From Eukaryota sp. TZLM1-RC (lineage: Eukaryota; Metamonada: BaSk clade): DNA of 64,000 bases. Of this stretch, positions 9,386 to 19,335 are shown piece by piece. The notes beneath the pieces were generated by a model. It saw only the letters and a program-made list of their open reading frames with translations. It made no database searches and was not told where the DNA came from. Position numbers and translations under genes: made by a program. Position 1 is the first letter of the stretch. Each line of letters opens with the position of its first letter. Location: the NCBI GenBank assembly GCA_040285825.1, contig JAUPSS010000004.1:3789658-3853657 (forward strand). Reading direction: 5' to 3'.

Positions 9386-10831
9386 ATGCGAAAGTTTGTG
9401 AAGCATAGAACACTTACAGATCCTATACACGACTCTCTACACCTCGATTCATGGTGCTTTGATGATATAGTTGATACACCTGAATTTCAACGTCTTAGGA
9501 ACATTAAGCAACTTTCTACTTGTCACTACGTCTTCCCATCTGCTACACATACAAGATTTGAACATTCTCTTGGTGTTGCTCATCTAGCTCGTATGTGGTC
9601 CTCCCGTCTTGTTATCAACAATGAAGGAGAACATAACACCCGCAGGACCCTTGACATGATAACCATCGGTGGTTTAATCCACGATCTGGGTCATGGTTGT
9701 TTATCTCACACATTTGACTCTCTCTTTATGAAGAAGAAAAGGCCTGAACGAAACTGGTCACATGAAGAAGGTAGCGTTCTTTTGTTTAATAAAATTGTTG
9801 CAGACAACCATCTAGATCTCAACAACCAGGATATTCAAATGGTAGAGGATATAGTGCATGGAAGAGTTCCTCTGAATTCAGTAGTAACTTGGCCTTTTGA
9901 AATTGTGTCAAATTCTCTAACTTCCATTGATGTGGACAAGTTTGATTATTTCATGCGCGATTCTAAGTTTCTTGGTGTCTCAACTCTTTTTAACAATCCT
10001 AACAGACTAATCGGGATGAGTTCTGTGATCAACGGTAGAATTGCCTTTGAGAAGAAGCTCTCTCTAGACATTTCTAATTTCTATCATACAAGGTATTCGT
10101 TGTTCAAGCAAGCCTACTCTCACAGAGTCTCCAAAGCAGTTGAGCACATGGTCTGTGACGCATTGATTGAAGTTGATGATCTTTTCGGTATAAGTTCTGC
10201 TGTGGACGATATGGAGAGGTTTCTTTCCATTGATGATCATTTGATCAGTCGAATTCAATGGTCTCAAGGTGACTCACCTCGACTTAAAAAGGCAAAAGAA
10301 ATAATTCATCGAATTAATACTAGAGATTTATACAACTTTGTCGCCGAATTCATATTGCCGAGCAATTTCTTTGTTGAACCCCAAGATATTTCAACCCATT
10401 CTGATGGTCAACTTTCTCCAGATGACGTCATCATTTCCAATAACACCTTAGCCTACAAGTCGGGAGCTTCAGATCAGGACCCTTTTGAAAACATTCTCTT
10501 TTACGACTCTAATCACGAAGTTTTGAAGTTGAAGTTTTCAGACGTCAGTAAGTTGGGACCTAGTTGCTTTAAAGAGTTGTGTATTCAGGTATTCGTTCGG
10601 AACAAGGATAATACTGATGCTGCCGGAGTTGCTTTTGAAAAGTTCTTGCACCAACACGGAATTAATTCATTCAAATACAAACCAAAGCAGATCTTACCAC
10701 GGTCATCTCAGCTTTCTTCGCCACGTGGAAGAGCTTCTCTACTATCTCCAAACTTTCTCAACAGTTCTTCCGATCAAGTAGTAATGGCTTCAGTCAGTCA
10801 AAGCCCCTTGGCCAAGAGGGCGAGGAGGTGA
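9386..10831 (+). CDS. SAMHD1: SAMHD1-like HD-domain deoxynucleotide triphosphohydrolase
   Basis: A 481-residue HD phosphohydrolase. The metal site is complete: H60 in TRFEHSLGVAH, H99-D100 in IGGLIHDLGHG, and D183 in SIDVDKFDYFMRD. H125 (WSHEEGS) matches the further active-site histidine of SAMHD1. EFQRLRNIKQLST and RYSLFKQAYSHR are also hallmark segments of the family. Known SAMHD1 enzymes hydrolyse dNTPs to deoxynucleoside and triphosphate and control dNTP pools. The SAM domain of animal proteins is missing; the protein starts almost directly at the HD domain, as in many protists. After about residue 330 it has a C-terminal region with a second small fold (LKLKFSDVSKLGPSCFKEL) and a basic tail KRARR that could be a nuclear signal. 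Confidence 0.9.
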   Translation: MRKFVKHRTLTDPIHDSLHLDSWCFDDIVDTPEFQRLRNIKQLSTCHYVFPSATHTRFEHSLGVAHLARMWSSRLVINNEGEHNTRRTLDMITIGGLIHDLGHGCLSHTFDSLFMKKKRPERNWSHEEGSVLLFNKIVADNHLDLNNQDIQMVEDIVHGRVPLNSVVTWPFEIVSNSLTSIDVDKFDYFMRDSKFLGVSTLFNNPNRLIGMSSVINGRIAFEKKLSLDISNFYHTRYSLFKQAYSHRVSKAVEHMVCDALIEVDDLFGISSAVDDMERFLSIDDHLISRIQWSQGDSPRLKKAKEIIHRINTRDLYNFVAEFILPSNFFVEPQDISTHSDGQLSPDDVIISNNTLAYKSGASDQDPFENILFYDSNHEVLKLKFSDVSKLGPSCFKELCIQVFVRNKDNTDAAGVAFEKFLHQHGINSFKYKPKQILPRSSQLSSPRGRASLLSPNFLNSSSDQVVMASVSQSPLAKRARR

Positions 10832-11299
10832 TGGTTTAATTCAATTGTTTTACTTTGTTTTCAAAGGTTTTGTTGTAAATTATATTTTCTTTGAAGGAGA
10901 TATGAAGGTAGTTGTTTTTGTAAAGTTCACTTATCTGTATATTGTTCTTCCTTTTTTAGTCTGGACTAGTTCGACAATACACCAATTGTTTCTTCATCAC
11001 TTTCTTTCTTTGTTCTGTTGCCTTTAATTGTTGCTTCAAATCACTCTTTATGGTAATTGCATCTTTATTCTACTTTTTTTCAGATGGAATTCAGTCTCTT
11101 TAATTAGTAATAAGCTAATTTTTTTCGAGCTTTAGGACTCCCCCTGCACTCCTTCTACCGGTTTTTCTACTCATCTTTGATAACAATTTGTTTACTAATA
11201 GTGTACTGATTAACTACACACCTTCTACTTGTACAGAACTTTTTATATTACACTTTGATAAGAGAAAGGCATTTCTCTAATCCACAGTACATTCCACAG
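10832..11299. other. Intergenic stretch without recognised gene
   Basis: AT-rich; a 60-codon frame at 10845 is hydrophobic and looks like chance. It leads into degraded retroelement sequence. Confidence 0.35.
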
Positions 11300-12760
11300 C
11301 TTGCCGTGGTTGTTTAAGTCACAGCAAAGGTCTTCATGGAGATGATAAACTTATAGCCCTGTCCTCCTCCAATAATGAACCTGATATCAAGGTTTTTGTT
11401 TCAGACAGCACTTTCTGTTCTTCACTGCTTCATCTTTTTCCTTCAACCAAAGCGTCTCTTCTTGCTGACCCCAACGTTTTGCCTTCTTCTGCTCAATGCT
11501 ACTCCAATCTAGCTGGTGTTACCGGCTCTTTGACTATACATTCTTTCTCAGAAAACTGCTTATCCTTAATTCGGCCTCTTGGAACAGTTCTTGCCTTGGA
11601 CTGTGGAAGTACGGATGAGTCTTGTGCGGTTTTTCTAATTTTGACCACAATGGATTCTAAAATATTATCACTGTCTGGATATTTGAATTGTTGTAGCTCT
11701 TTCAAGTATTTCGTGAAAATCCAAGCTTCGGGCTTCATGTAAAAATGTATATAATGCTCTTGAGTACCTCAAAATTTAAAATACGTCTCATCAAATAATT
11801 CAAAGAGAGTCCCACTACCAGTCCATATTCGAATGACTTATCTTCTGAGCTTGAAAAATTGCCACCCCAAATCTGGACCAAATGTTTTCCTTAATCAATT
11901 CAGGAAAACTCCGGAACGATCAATTTTTAATTACAGTTTTGTTGTAAAAAAAACTTCAGCAACAATTGTCGAAGAAATTTGCAAAGTTGGATTTTGATGT
12001 TAGACTTAACTTGGTCAGGAACAAAATCTCGCTTTTGCAAGTCTTTTACAAGATATGTGTGACTAAACGTCTTCTGCTTTAGTAACAACTATTCCTCAAG
12101 TTTATGGTACTCTCTTAACTGATTCTGCTTGGACTTTGAATAACAGATTTCGTTTTTTTATCTGGCAGGATAATATCATTTGTAAGTCGAAAAATTACAA
12201 TTACTCATTTGTTTAATTGTCAACATTTTATTACCCTTAGAAGCAAGGTTCATGATGCTGTAAGAGATCAATTACATTGCACGTACGTTAGTCATAGAAT
12301 TGAATCTTTTTTTGGAATCCCTGCTGTCAACTCTTCTGGATAATGCAAATGATTTTTATAAAAATAATACAGGTGTTGTCATTTTATTTGGATTAGATTT
12401 ATTTTAGTAGATGTGATGTTTGTTGACCCTAATAATGTCACAACTGAAAGGCTAGCTAATACAGAAGTACTTAAATTTCCTTTAAGTACAGAAAGTCTCA
12501 AAGTACCAGTTGTATCCAATTGTATAGTCTCTACTTGGTTCATTTGTTCCCACTATTTTGCTGCCAGATTTTGAACTTCCTCTTAAACCCCTGAAAATTT
12601 CAAGACAATTTTGGCAGAATAGAATTGATTTTTCTATTATTAAGGGGTGTTGAAGATGGTTTACGATGCACTGTTTTCTCTTGTTTCTCCCTAGAGTTGC
12701 AATTAGTTGTTGTTTTGGGAGAAATACATTATTTAGATCACCTAAAAACCCATTAATCAA
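11300..12760 (+). mobile_element. Degraded family B retrotransposon (late RT to REL region)
   Basis: From about 11840 the sequence parallels the family B copy at 4.95-6.0 kb at the nucleotide level: LKNCHPKSGP, TTIPQVYGTLLTDSAW, RSKVHDAVRDQLH, RIESF, and near the end FWQNRIDFSIIKG, with many stops and shifts. The preceding 11.4-11.74 kb holds an 87-codon open frame (LADPNVLPSSAQCYSNLAG, then SLIRPLGTVLALD). Its position and style fit the C-terminal end of a LINE reverse transcriptase, but this is an inference. The element is older than the copies at 4.8-7.1 kb. Confidence 0.6.
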
Positions 12761-12892
12761 AAAAACCATAAAAAAGATCAAATTATGATAGGATTAACAC
12801 TGCAAATTACATCATAAAGTTTTGTTAAAATGTTATTCAATTATTTAAACAAATGAATATTGTTATTGCAATACCACAGTTAGGTAATAACT

Positions 12893-13402
12893 TTATGTAA
12901 ACTCTATTCTTGTGAGTAGCGGTCTTCCCATTCTTACTTCACTTGCCAAAGTATTTAAACAAAAGGAGCTTGCTACTTTCAAACGGTGGCTAGCAGGTCC
13001 TTTATTTGTTATCATGCCGGTTAGTGCTGACGCAAGTGTTGATATGGCAGTTCCTTCACGATGTGTCACACAAATAAGGGTGGATTCGCATAGCGCATAA
13101 ATTCCTTTAGTGTAGCCTAGATGGCTCCCCGCCAAAAGAGCTGATGATGTTCGCTGATGTAACGGTAATCGTTGTTTAGGATTCAAAGATCCTCTTAATG
13201 TCGATCCCATTAGTTCATAGCTCGCCCCTGTCAGGAAGCCTGTCAAACTGGCCTTAGTAGACGACAGAATTATGAACTTGAAAGATTCCAATGGCGTTAG
13301 TCTAGGTCGATATTCGGGCTTCTTGGGTCTAAAAGGCATTTCAAGTTGAATGTAGGATATGGCATCTGAAACCCTTGTTAGTTTTGCTTGTAAAACTAAC
13401 AT
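12893..13402 (-). CDS. Tim17/Tim22/Tim23-family-like membrane protein
   Basis: A 169-residue protein with glycine-rich amphipathic helices spaced as in the Tim17/22/23/PMP24 family: SLTGFLTGASYELMGSTLRG, SSALLAGSHLGYTKGIYAL, a CESTLICVTHREGT turn that resembles the conserved E ... R loop, then ISTLASALTGMITNKGPAS. The family forms inner-membrane or outer-membrane protein import and solute channels in mitochondria, mitochondrion-related organelles and peroxisomes. Helices are less hydrophobic than usual, so I keep the call tentative. Start may be the first ATG or the internal MPFRPKKP. It is transcribed away from the Fanzor element to its right. Confidence 0.5.
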   Translation of the reverse strand: MLVLQAKLTRVSDAISYIQLEMPFRPKKPEYRPRLTPLESFKFIILSSTKASLTGFLTGASYELMGSTLRGSLNPKQRLPLHQRTSSALLAGSHLGYTKGIYALCESTLICVTHREGTAISTLASALTGMITNKGPASHRLKVASSFCLNTLASEVRMGRPLLTRIEFT

Positions 13403-13742
13403 TGTTTTTCAACTTTTGCTTTCACTACTCATTTGAAACCCCAGATTTAGATAATTAAAATTCAATATCTGTGGATGACATCTTATATGACTGCAGTCAT
13501 ATGATATCAATATTAATTCCATATTGAAAGGGTAATAAAATCTTTTTTGCTTTCTCATTGAACCTGCTTAAGCAACACGCAGAAAAAATATTTTGTAAGC
13601 TCTCAGAGACCTGCAATAGGACGAACATCCATTTTTGAATTTTTGACAATCTTTATCTTGAATCTTTAGGTTTTAAATTAAATGGTTTTATGTAGAGGGA
13701 GGAAGAAAAAAAAATTATTTGAAATTCCAAATAGCAAATTTA
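13403..13742. other. Intergenic stretch upstream of Fanzor element
   Basis: AT-rich, no coding frame of note, with a GACTGCAGTC palindrome near 13490. It ends at the palindromic repeat that borders the Fanzor element. Confidence 0.35.
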
Positions 13743-13777
13743 TTTCATTGGAACAGACAATATCTGTTACAATGAAC
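13743..13777. repeat. Left palindromic repeat flanking the Fanzor element
   Basis: TTATTT is followed by CATTG-ga-ACAGA-CAATA-TCTGT-ta-CAATG (13748-13776), a 29-bp imperfect palindrome. The same unit recurs at 15526-15560 as a direct repeat with only a few differences. The Fanzor coding region lies between them, so they may be the element's ends. Confidence 0.6.
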
Positions 13778-13853
13778 AAATATTGGGGCAACAAATATAA
13801 CGCAAAGACTTATGAATGCTGAACCTTTTCAAATGGCTCTCTTCTAACTTGTT

Positions 13854-15515
13854 GTGTTGTTTGGAGTGGTGTTTGTCTATAAGGGTAAGGTTAATCTATT
13901 AAATCCAAAAAATGCAATGAATTCGCTAAATTTGCTGTCTATGACTCTCCATCAAAAATTTCATTGGTCTTGGGATTTGCCTGTTTGGATGGCTTTGGTT
14001 GACGGCTGGCAAATAAAGAGGAGCCCTGGGAACGTCTGCTGCCAATCTCCTGAAAAAGGGACATTGTGTTGTTACCAAATTAGGGGTGTTGTCTTGAGAG
14101 CAAATTTATATTTGGTATCCAGAATTGCGCTTTTGGCGCCACATTTGGCATGTGCTGGAATTGTTTCTACAGAGAAACAATGCAATAATCAAGCTGCTGA
14201 TTTGGTTTTATGGGACACCATTTTAAAAATGGACGAGATTAAAAACACTAAACTTTATGCAGAAAATTCCAAGTACATCATGTCTAGTATTGAGACTGAT
14301 GGAATAGCAGTATCATTCATTCAATCTAGAATGGACTTGAAAAAGTACAAAGTAACTGCAAAAGAATTAAAAGATAAAGAAAAATATATTGATGACCCCA
14401 GCATCAATCCTTCTGAATTTCAAGATATGACCCTTGCTGCTGCTGATCCAGGAAAATCTGATCTACTCTATTTTTCTGCCAATTTAGCTACTAGAATGAC
14501 TCATTCAAAAAAAACCTGAGAGAGATAAATATGTTCATTTCAGGTACACTCAAAATCAACAAAGATTTGAGTCGAAAAGTTCCAAATTCAAAAGGATAAG
14601 AGACATCATACGTAATGACACTCTTATCACAATAAGTAACTCTACTGGTAGAGTGATTGATCTATCCAATTATAAACCATCTGAAGAACAACAACAAAGG
14701 ATGGATTTAAGCAGCAGTATAATTAATCAAATGTCTGAAAGAACAATTAGTTTATTAAGAGGTGAAGTACCTCAAGAAATCAATATTCCCCACGAAATTG
14801 ATTACTCATTCAATTTGAGAAATAATGATCACACGACTAAATCTGTAGCAGAATGGGAGGCAACATTATCCCAATTCAACTCCAAAAGCTGCAGGCTTGA
14901 TAGATTTATGGAGTATATTAAACAAAAGAATTTTGTGAATAGTATTGTTGGTCAAGTCTATCATCAAAAATATTTAGGAAACTAAGATGGTGGGCTGAGA
15001 TTAATCGCACAAGATCCGAGGCAAAAATGATTCAGAGATTCAAATCAGTAATTGGTGATCCCAGCCAAGTAATTATTGGAGTCGGAGACTGGGAACAACG
15101 AAAACACATGAAATTCAAAGAACCTACCAAGGGAAAAGGTTTGAAAATTCTATTTAAAAAGGCTGGTTATAAGGTCTTTTTGATTGATGAGTTTCGAACC
15201 AGTTGCTGTTGTTTCAACTGTAAGAAAGCGGAGAAGACAGTTGAAACATCCCGATGGTGCAGAAATCTTAGGCCATGGAAGAGGCATGAGATGTCTATTC
15301 GTCGAGGGCTTACCATGGGTAAATCATGCGAAAGTTTGTGGAATAGAGATCGAAATGCTTCGCTGAATATGTTGGTAGTGATGGAAGCACATGTGAATGG
15401 TGGAGATAGACCGGAATACCTGCAGAGAGTCAAGGTTGACAAAGGTTCAAAGAAAAAGCTATTGAGAAGAAAATCTTCCAGTTCCCAAAAACTCAGTCCC
15501 TCAACATCGGTGTAA
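13854..15515 (+). pseudogene. Fanzor (TnpB-like RNA-guided nuclease), nearly complete but frameshifted
   Basis: Three consecutive frames make one Fanzor protein. The N-terminal part includes IETDGIAVSFIQ, a block found just before the nuclease fold. RuvC-I is MTLAAADPGKSDLLYF; then VHFRYTQNQQRFESKSSK, the AEWEATLSQFNSKS helix, FRKLRWWAEINRTRSEAK and VIIGVGDWEQRKHMKF. The C terminus has the ribbon region DEFRTSCCCFNC and SLWNRDRNASLNML, carrying the last catalytic aspartate. Fanzors are eukaryotic relatives of TnpB that use a guide RNA made from the element's 3' end. Two one-base frameshifts lie in A runs at 14507-14514 and 14966-14970. They are either real decay or homopolymer sequencing errors. 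The start is uncertain; the first in-frame ATG is at 13917. The basic tail (SKKKLLRRKSSS) could serve nuclear import. Confidence 0.85.
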
Positions 15516-15525
15516 AAAGGACACT

Positions 15526-15560
15526 TATTTCATTGTTATAGACAATATCTGTTTCAATGA
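15526..15560. repeat. Right palindromic repeat flanking the Fanzor element
   Basis: TTATTT then CATTG-tt-ATAGA-CAATA-TCTGT-tt-CAATG (15531-15559), a direct copy of the palindrome at 13748-13776. It starts about 12 bp after the Fanzor stop codon, so it would lie inside any 3' guide RNA transcript. Confidence 0.6.
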
Positions 15561-15787
15561 CATCATTTAGGCTGAATTTTAGAGAAATTCTTTTTAAAAC
15601 TCAATTATCTCTCCTTTGTTATATGGGTTGCATCTGAACTTCTGCTTAATGACATTAAAGTGATCTATTAGGTGTTATGATCCACATGGTAATTACAGAA
15701 TACTGTACAATTGAAATACCACTATGTTAAAAGCAAAAAACCTAAAAATTCTATTTAAATTTATGCACACACTAAAAAACAAAACCG

Positions 15788-17743
15788 TTAAACCACCAGC
15801 TCCCGAAATTTAAACCTAACTTTCTCCACAAACCAGCTATCTTCCATTGATTCCTGCAATAAATCCTCAACATTTGAACTTGAAACCAGCTGCCTCACAA
15901 CAAATTCATTTAGCAACTGGGCAATGCAGATATAACAATTAGGAAAATCTTCTCCTAAATCATCCAAAAGACCCATCAGCAACCGTAGACCCCTAGAAAG
16001 TGATTCCAATGGTATGTCATCTTCTTTAAAACAAGCAGATAAAAGATCAGTATGGTGTCTAATAGTGGAAGATTTAGGATTTGAATTGATAAAATGGTAA
16101 AAAAATCTTGATAGAAAAATGGCTGAACCCCCAACTGAAGATAGTTCTAAATCACTAATTATTGACTTAAATTCCCCAATAGAAGCTGATCTGGCTTTCT
16201 CTGCAGCCTTTTTTGCTTTCCCATCGAGCTCAGCTCCGACAATTGGGACAGTTGATTCTCTTATATTTTCGCTATCCTCTGTGAGAGACTCAAATGGATT
16301 GATCTTTGGGTGGACCAAATCAAATTCATTTTCAACAATTCTTGGACCTTTGCTGTAAGAAGGTCTTCTCTTTCTACTAGTCACTGTAACAAACCCACCA
16401 AATGAATCTTCAGTGGTGGTAATTTGCTTGGGAGCAGAAGGTTTGGGCTTGGTTGATGAAAAGTGGGGCACAGTCGTCCAATTATTTCTCCAAAGGTCTA
16501 ATAAGTCCAAACAAGCAAAATTAACCCTTTTCTCAAGGTTTTTGTCAACAGAAAAGTCTGTGACAGGACCTTCAAGTAATTCATTTATCATTCTTTTATG
16601 TTCATTTTTTCTAGAAAAAACAGGGCCAACAATGGTAAGCAGTATAGTTAAGGCTTCTACAGAATTATTTTGTCCATTATTAATCAAAGTTGTTGCAATT
16701 TTGAAAACATCATCAGGTAGAAGTAACCCGACCAAGGATAAATGACCAATAAATTGGATATTGCCTAGAATCTTTCTCCTTTTCTTGCGTTCCATGTAAT
16801 AAATTTCAATATCCCTCCTTTGCTGGGTTACATCATCCAATGCTTGAGTCCTAAACTCACTCCGAAGCCGTTGATCTACTTCTTGCTCAGCCGCCTTCCA
16901 TGAATCAGTGGAGTCAGAAGCAAAGGCCAGGGTGAACGACTCTTGACATTTAGAGATAATTTTGAGCTTGAATGGAGAGTAAGCCTTACTGATATCAAGG
17001 CACAACCTGGCGTAAAGAGGAGAAAAAGTGGGTTCTAAGACAGCCTTATTAAACAAAAAAGAAAGAAACTCATCAATATAAACGTCAAATTCTTCTTCTG
17101 ATAAGGGATGGAATTTTACAGCTTTTCTGTTAATTTTTAAAACCAACTGATTAAATATTAATCTATAATTCTCCTCAGATAGCTTATTTAGCAGACCATT
17201 TGTTTCCTTCACATAGGCATGTAACTTGTCAGTGCTCTTCTTTCTTCTTTCCTCCAAGACATTATATGCAAATTGAGATCTTGGCTTGAGCATATGTCTC
17301 AAAGGAACCATTGTGCGGGCTTTTTTAAGAGAAAATTCAAACTTGTAAACCCACTCGTTGGGTTGAACTTCAAGCAAAAGGAAATCATCGCGAGAGTATT
17401 GAAGCCTCTTTTCTTTTTCTTTTACCATTTCTTCTCCTTCCTTTTCCTTTGCCGTCTCCTTAGGAACACTAACTGTAGGTATTTCCAACTCCTTGAGTTT
17501 CCGATCCAACTCAAAAACTTCCTTAACTGGAACCTCTTCCTTTGGCTTTTCTCTTGCTGGTTCTGGAGGTTTTGGTTCTATTTCAGAGACAATACCAGCA
17601 CCAGTTGTTGAGAGGGCAGGTGAAGCGGGAGCAAGGGTCTTCTTTGGGACAAAAGGAGTGGCGTGAAGAACAGAAGAAAACCTTGATTTGGGTTTGGGTT
17701 TGAACTCGGGGGCAGAGACATCGAGTTTCGTGAAGCGAGACAT
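15788..17743 (-). CDS. eIF4G-like translation initiation scaffold
   Basis: A 651-residue protein read from the ATG at 17743 (MSRFTKLDV). A Pro/Lys/Glu-rich N-terminal third carries YSRDDFLLLEV at about residue 115, which resembles the eIF4E-binding motif of eIF4G (Tyr, four residues, two hydrophobics). An MIF4G HEAT-type domain follows: GLLNKLSEENYRLIFNQLVL, AVLEPTFSPLYARLCLDIS, RRKILGNIQFIGHLSLVGLL. The last 150 residues form another helical block. Known role: bridges the cap-binding protein, eIF4A helicase and the small ribosomal subunit. It is shorter than animal eIF4G and nearer to plant eIFiso4G in size. Its start faces the small gene at 17875 across about 130 bp. Confidence 0.85.
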   Translation of the reverse strand: MSRFTKLDVSAPEFKPKPKSRFSSVLHATPFVPKKTLAPASPALSTTGAGIVSEIEPKPPEPAREKPKEEVPVKEVFELDRKLKELEIPTVSVPKETAKEKEGEEMVKEKEKRLQYSRDDFLLLEVQPNEWVYKFEFSLKKARTMVPLRHMLKPRSQFAYNVLEERRKKSTDKLHAYVKETNGLLNKLSEENYRLIFNQLVLKINRKAVKFHPLSEEEFDVYIDEFLSFLFNKAVLEPTFSPLYARLCLDISKAYSPFKLKIISKCQESFTLAFASDSTDSWKAAEQEVDQRLRSEFRTQALDDVTQQRRDIEIYYMERKKRRKILGNIQFIGHLSLVGLLLPDDVFKIATTLINNGQNNSVEALTILLTIVGPVFSRKNEHKRMINELLEGPVTDFSVDKNLEKRVNFACLDLLDLWRNNWTTVPHFSSTKPKPSAPKQITTTEDSFGGFVTVTSRKRRPSYSKGPRIVENEFDLVHPKINPFESLTEDSENIRESTVPIVGAELDGKAKKAAEKARSASIGEFKSIISDLELSSVGGSAIFLSRFFYHFINSNPKSSTIRHHTDLLSACFKEDDIPLESLSRGLRLLMGLLDDLGEDFPNCYICIAQLLNEFVVRQLVSSSNVEDLLQESMEDSWFVEKVRFKFRELVV

Positions 17744-17874
17744 TGGATCACGGTATTGGGTCAAAAAAGGTCAAGAGGTTTCTTCTTGATATGGGTATCA
17801 TTGATGGTAAACCAGAAAAAGATATCCTGTGAGCTTTAACGTCTAAACTCTTAAAAAAAGGGTAACTATTTACA

Positions 17875-18060
17875 ATGCCCAGACATCCAAAGAGTAAGGA
17901 ACAAACTGAGAAGGTAAAGCACAAGTCAACAAAAGGAGCACACAAGGCCCAAGAGCACGCTGAAAAGGCCGCTCATAGAACCGAGGAAGGTGCTTTAAAA
18001 GGGAAAAACAGAATGAAGGAGACTTTGTCAAAGGTAAAGCATAGAGCAAAAGAGATTTAA
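17875..18060 (+). CDS. Small Lys/His/Glu-rich hydrophilic protein
   Basis: A 61-residue protein made almost entirely of charged, helix-favouring residues, with loosely repeated units (EKVKHKSTKGAHKA, EHAEKAAHRTEEGALKG, LSKVKHRAKE). No Cys, Trp or long hydrophobic stretch. The pattern recalls small late-embryogenesis-abundant or histone-H1-like proteins, but it is too short and low in complexity to assign. The ATG stands directly after AACTATTTACA. It is divergent from the eIF4G-like gene. A chance frame cannot be fully excluded, though composition is unlike the surrounding AT-rich DNA. Confidence 0.5.
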   Translation: MPRHPKSKEQTEKVKHKSTKGAHKAQEHAEKAAHRTEEGALKGKNRMKETLSKVKHRAKEI

Positions 18061-18284
18061 ATTTTGGAAATAAAATCTAAATTTAATTAGGAATATTAAA
18101 ATCGGAAATAATACAACAACTAACTTATCAGTGAATAGATTGGTTGTTGTACAATTGTTGAAATAATTTAAATAGATTGATTGAAACTTGACCAAATGAA
18201 ACTAAAAAATTTAAGCCAAAAAGAATTTATATAAAAAACATACACAAAAAAAAAGAAAACATAAACTACAATATTGAAAAAATG

Positions 18285-18296
18285 TCACTCACTCAC

Positions 18297-18327
<31 letters not shown>

Positions 18328-18328
18328 C
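18285..18328. repeat. TCAC/TCAA tetranucleotide microsatellite
   Basis: Three to four TCAC units are followed by about seven TCAA units. The array ends at the stop codon of the KH-domain gene, so its 3' UTR begins with it. Confidence 0.85.
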
Positions 18329-19265
18329 TAGTCCTCCCCACTTTCAAAGGAGGTTCATCTTCTCTAACTTCACCATCACTATCGCTTTCCATTTCAATAT
18401 CCATATCACTATCTTCTTCCACTATTGGTAGGCTAGGTTGGTTCTGTGCCTCAAGAGTTTGCTCCATTGCCAAAGTGGACTGGTAGAGATTCTTCATTTG
18501 AGCAATAAAAGTTTGGGCACCATCAGGATTTTGCCTAGCCCACTGAAGAAACTCAGAGTAACTTGAACCCCCCTCTTTAGGTACCTTCACATTGGATCTG
18601 TACCTTTCATATTCTTTCCTCACAGCACCAGCAAGTGATTCCCCAAGCTCCTTGGCTTCATTGACTTGAAGATCTGAAGGACCAGTGATGTACATATAGA
18701 GAGGAACAGGTTCTTCCTTCCCAGTTGCAGGATCCATATACTGGGAGCCCAAACCTTTCAGTTGAACTCTGCATCCTGTGGTAGATGAAATGTGTTTCAC
18801 ATATGTACCTTCCCTACCCAATACCTTCGCTCGTAGATTGAAAGAAGGTGGAGGGTTGACAATATTAATGGAGACAATGGCAGAGCTTTCCTCCTTTGGA
18901 CGTTGGTTGGGTGCAGAAGAATGTTCTTCGGGGTATTCAATGTGTCCTTCAATGGTATCATAGATAAGGGCGACAGCATTAGCTACAGCTTTGTTGTTGC
19001 GGGCTGTTATGTGGAGATAGAGGGGGCGTTCATCGGACCTGGGTGTAGATGACCCTCTAACGACAAGAGAAGCACCAGCAAGACGACCAATATGATCTAA
19101 GAAGTGATTTTTGAGCAAGTCGGCACGCCTTGGATGGTCAAGTAAAGGCATATCATAGAAATATAGAGATTGGTCACCTTTGCGGATACTGGGTAAAAAG
19201 GTAGAGGGGTCTGTGACAGGGTCACAATCAAGAAGTGGTGCTGTTGGTCGAGGACGAAGAGACAT
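18321..19265 (-). CDS. KHDC4: KHDC4/BLOM7-like KH-domain RNA-binding protein
   Basis: A 314-residue protein starting at the ATG at 19265 (MSLRPRP). The central KH domain (around residues 150-230) reads FNLRAKVLGREGTYVKHISS, TTGCRVQLKGLGSQYMDPAT and VPLYMYITGPSD. The long variable loop and the YVKHI, KGLGS and P(L/M)Y motifs are characteristic of KHDC4 (BLOM7) and the SF1-type KH group. A first KH-like unit (GASLVVRGSSTPRSDERPLY) precedes it, as in human KHDC4. Known relatives bind pre-mRNA and influence splicing. The acidic C terminus (EEDSDMDIEMESDSDGEV) is typical of nuclear factors. Upstream, a Fanzor 3' end runs in the same direction and ends immediately at the start codon. Confidence 0.8.
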
Positions 19266-19335
19266 AGACAAATAGCACAATAACGTTAAATAGTAGTTTC
19301 CCGTTGAGATTACTGGAATATGAAGATGAAATGAA
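19266..19335 (-). promoter_or_regulatory. 70-nt Fanzor 3' tail forming the immediate 5' flank of the KHDC4-like gene
   Basis: These 70 nt lie between a degraded Fanzor stop codon (TGA at 19336-19338) and the ATG at 19265. They match the tails at 26939-27008 and 60696-60765 without any gap. They must hold the 5' UTR and probably the promoter of the gene, whatever their origin. Confidence 0.6.

Noticed and set aside
12482-12781. Minus-strand 99-codon frame
   Set aside because: It is antisense to the C-terminal end of the degraded family B element at 11.3-12.76 kb.
18285-18328. CRISPR-like or regulatory repeat array
   Set aside because: It is a simple TCAC/TCAA microsatellite with no spacers. 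No CRISPR array is seen anywhere in the window.
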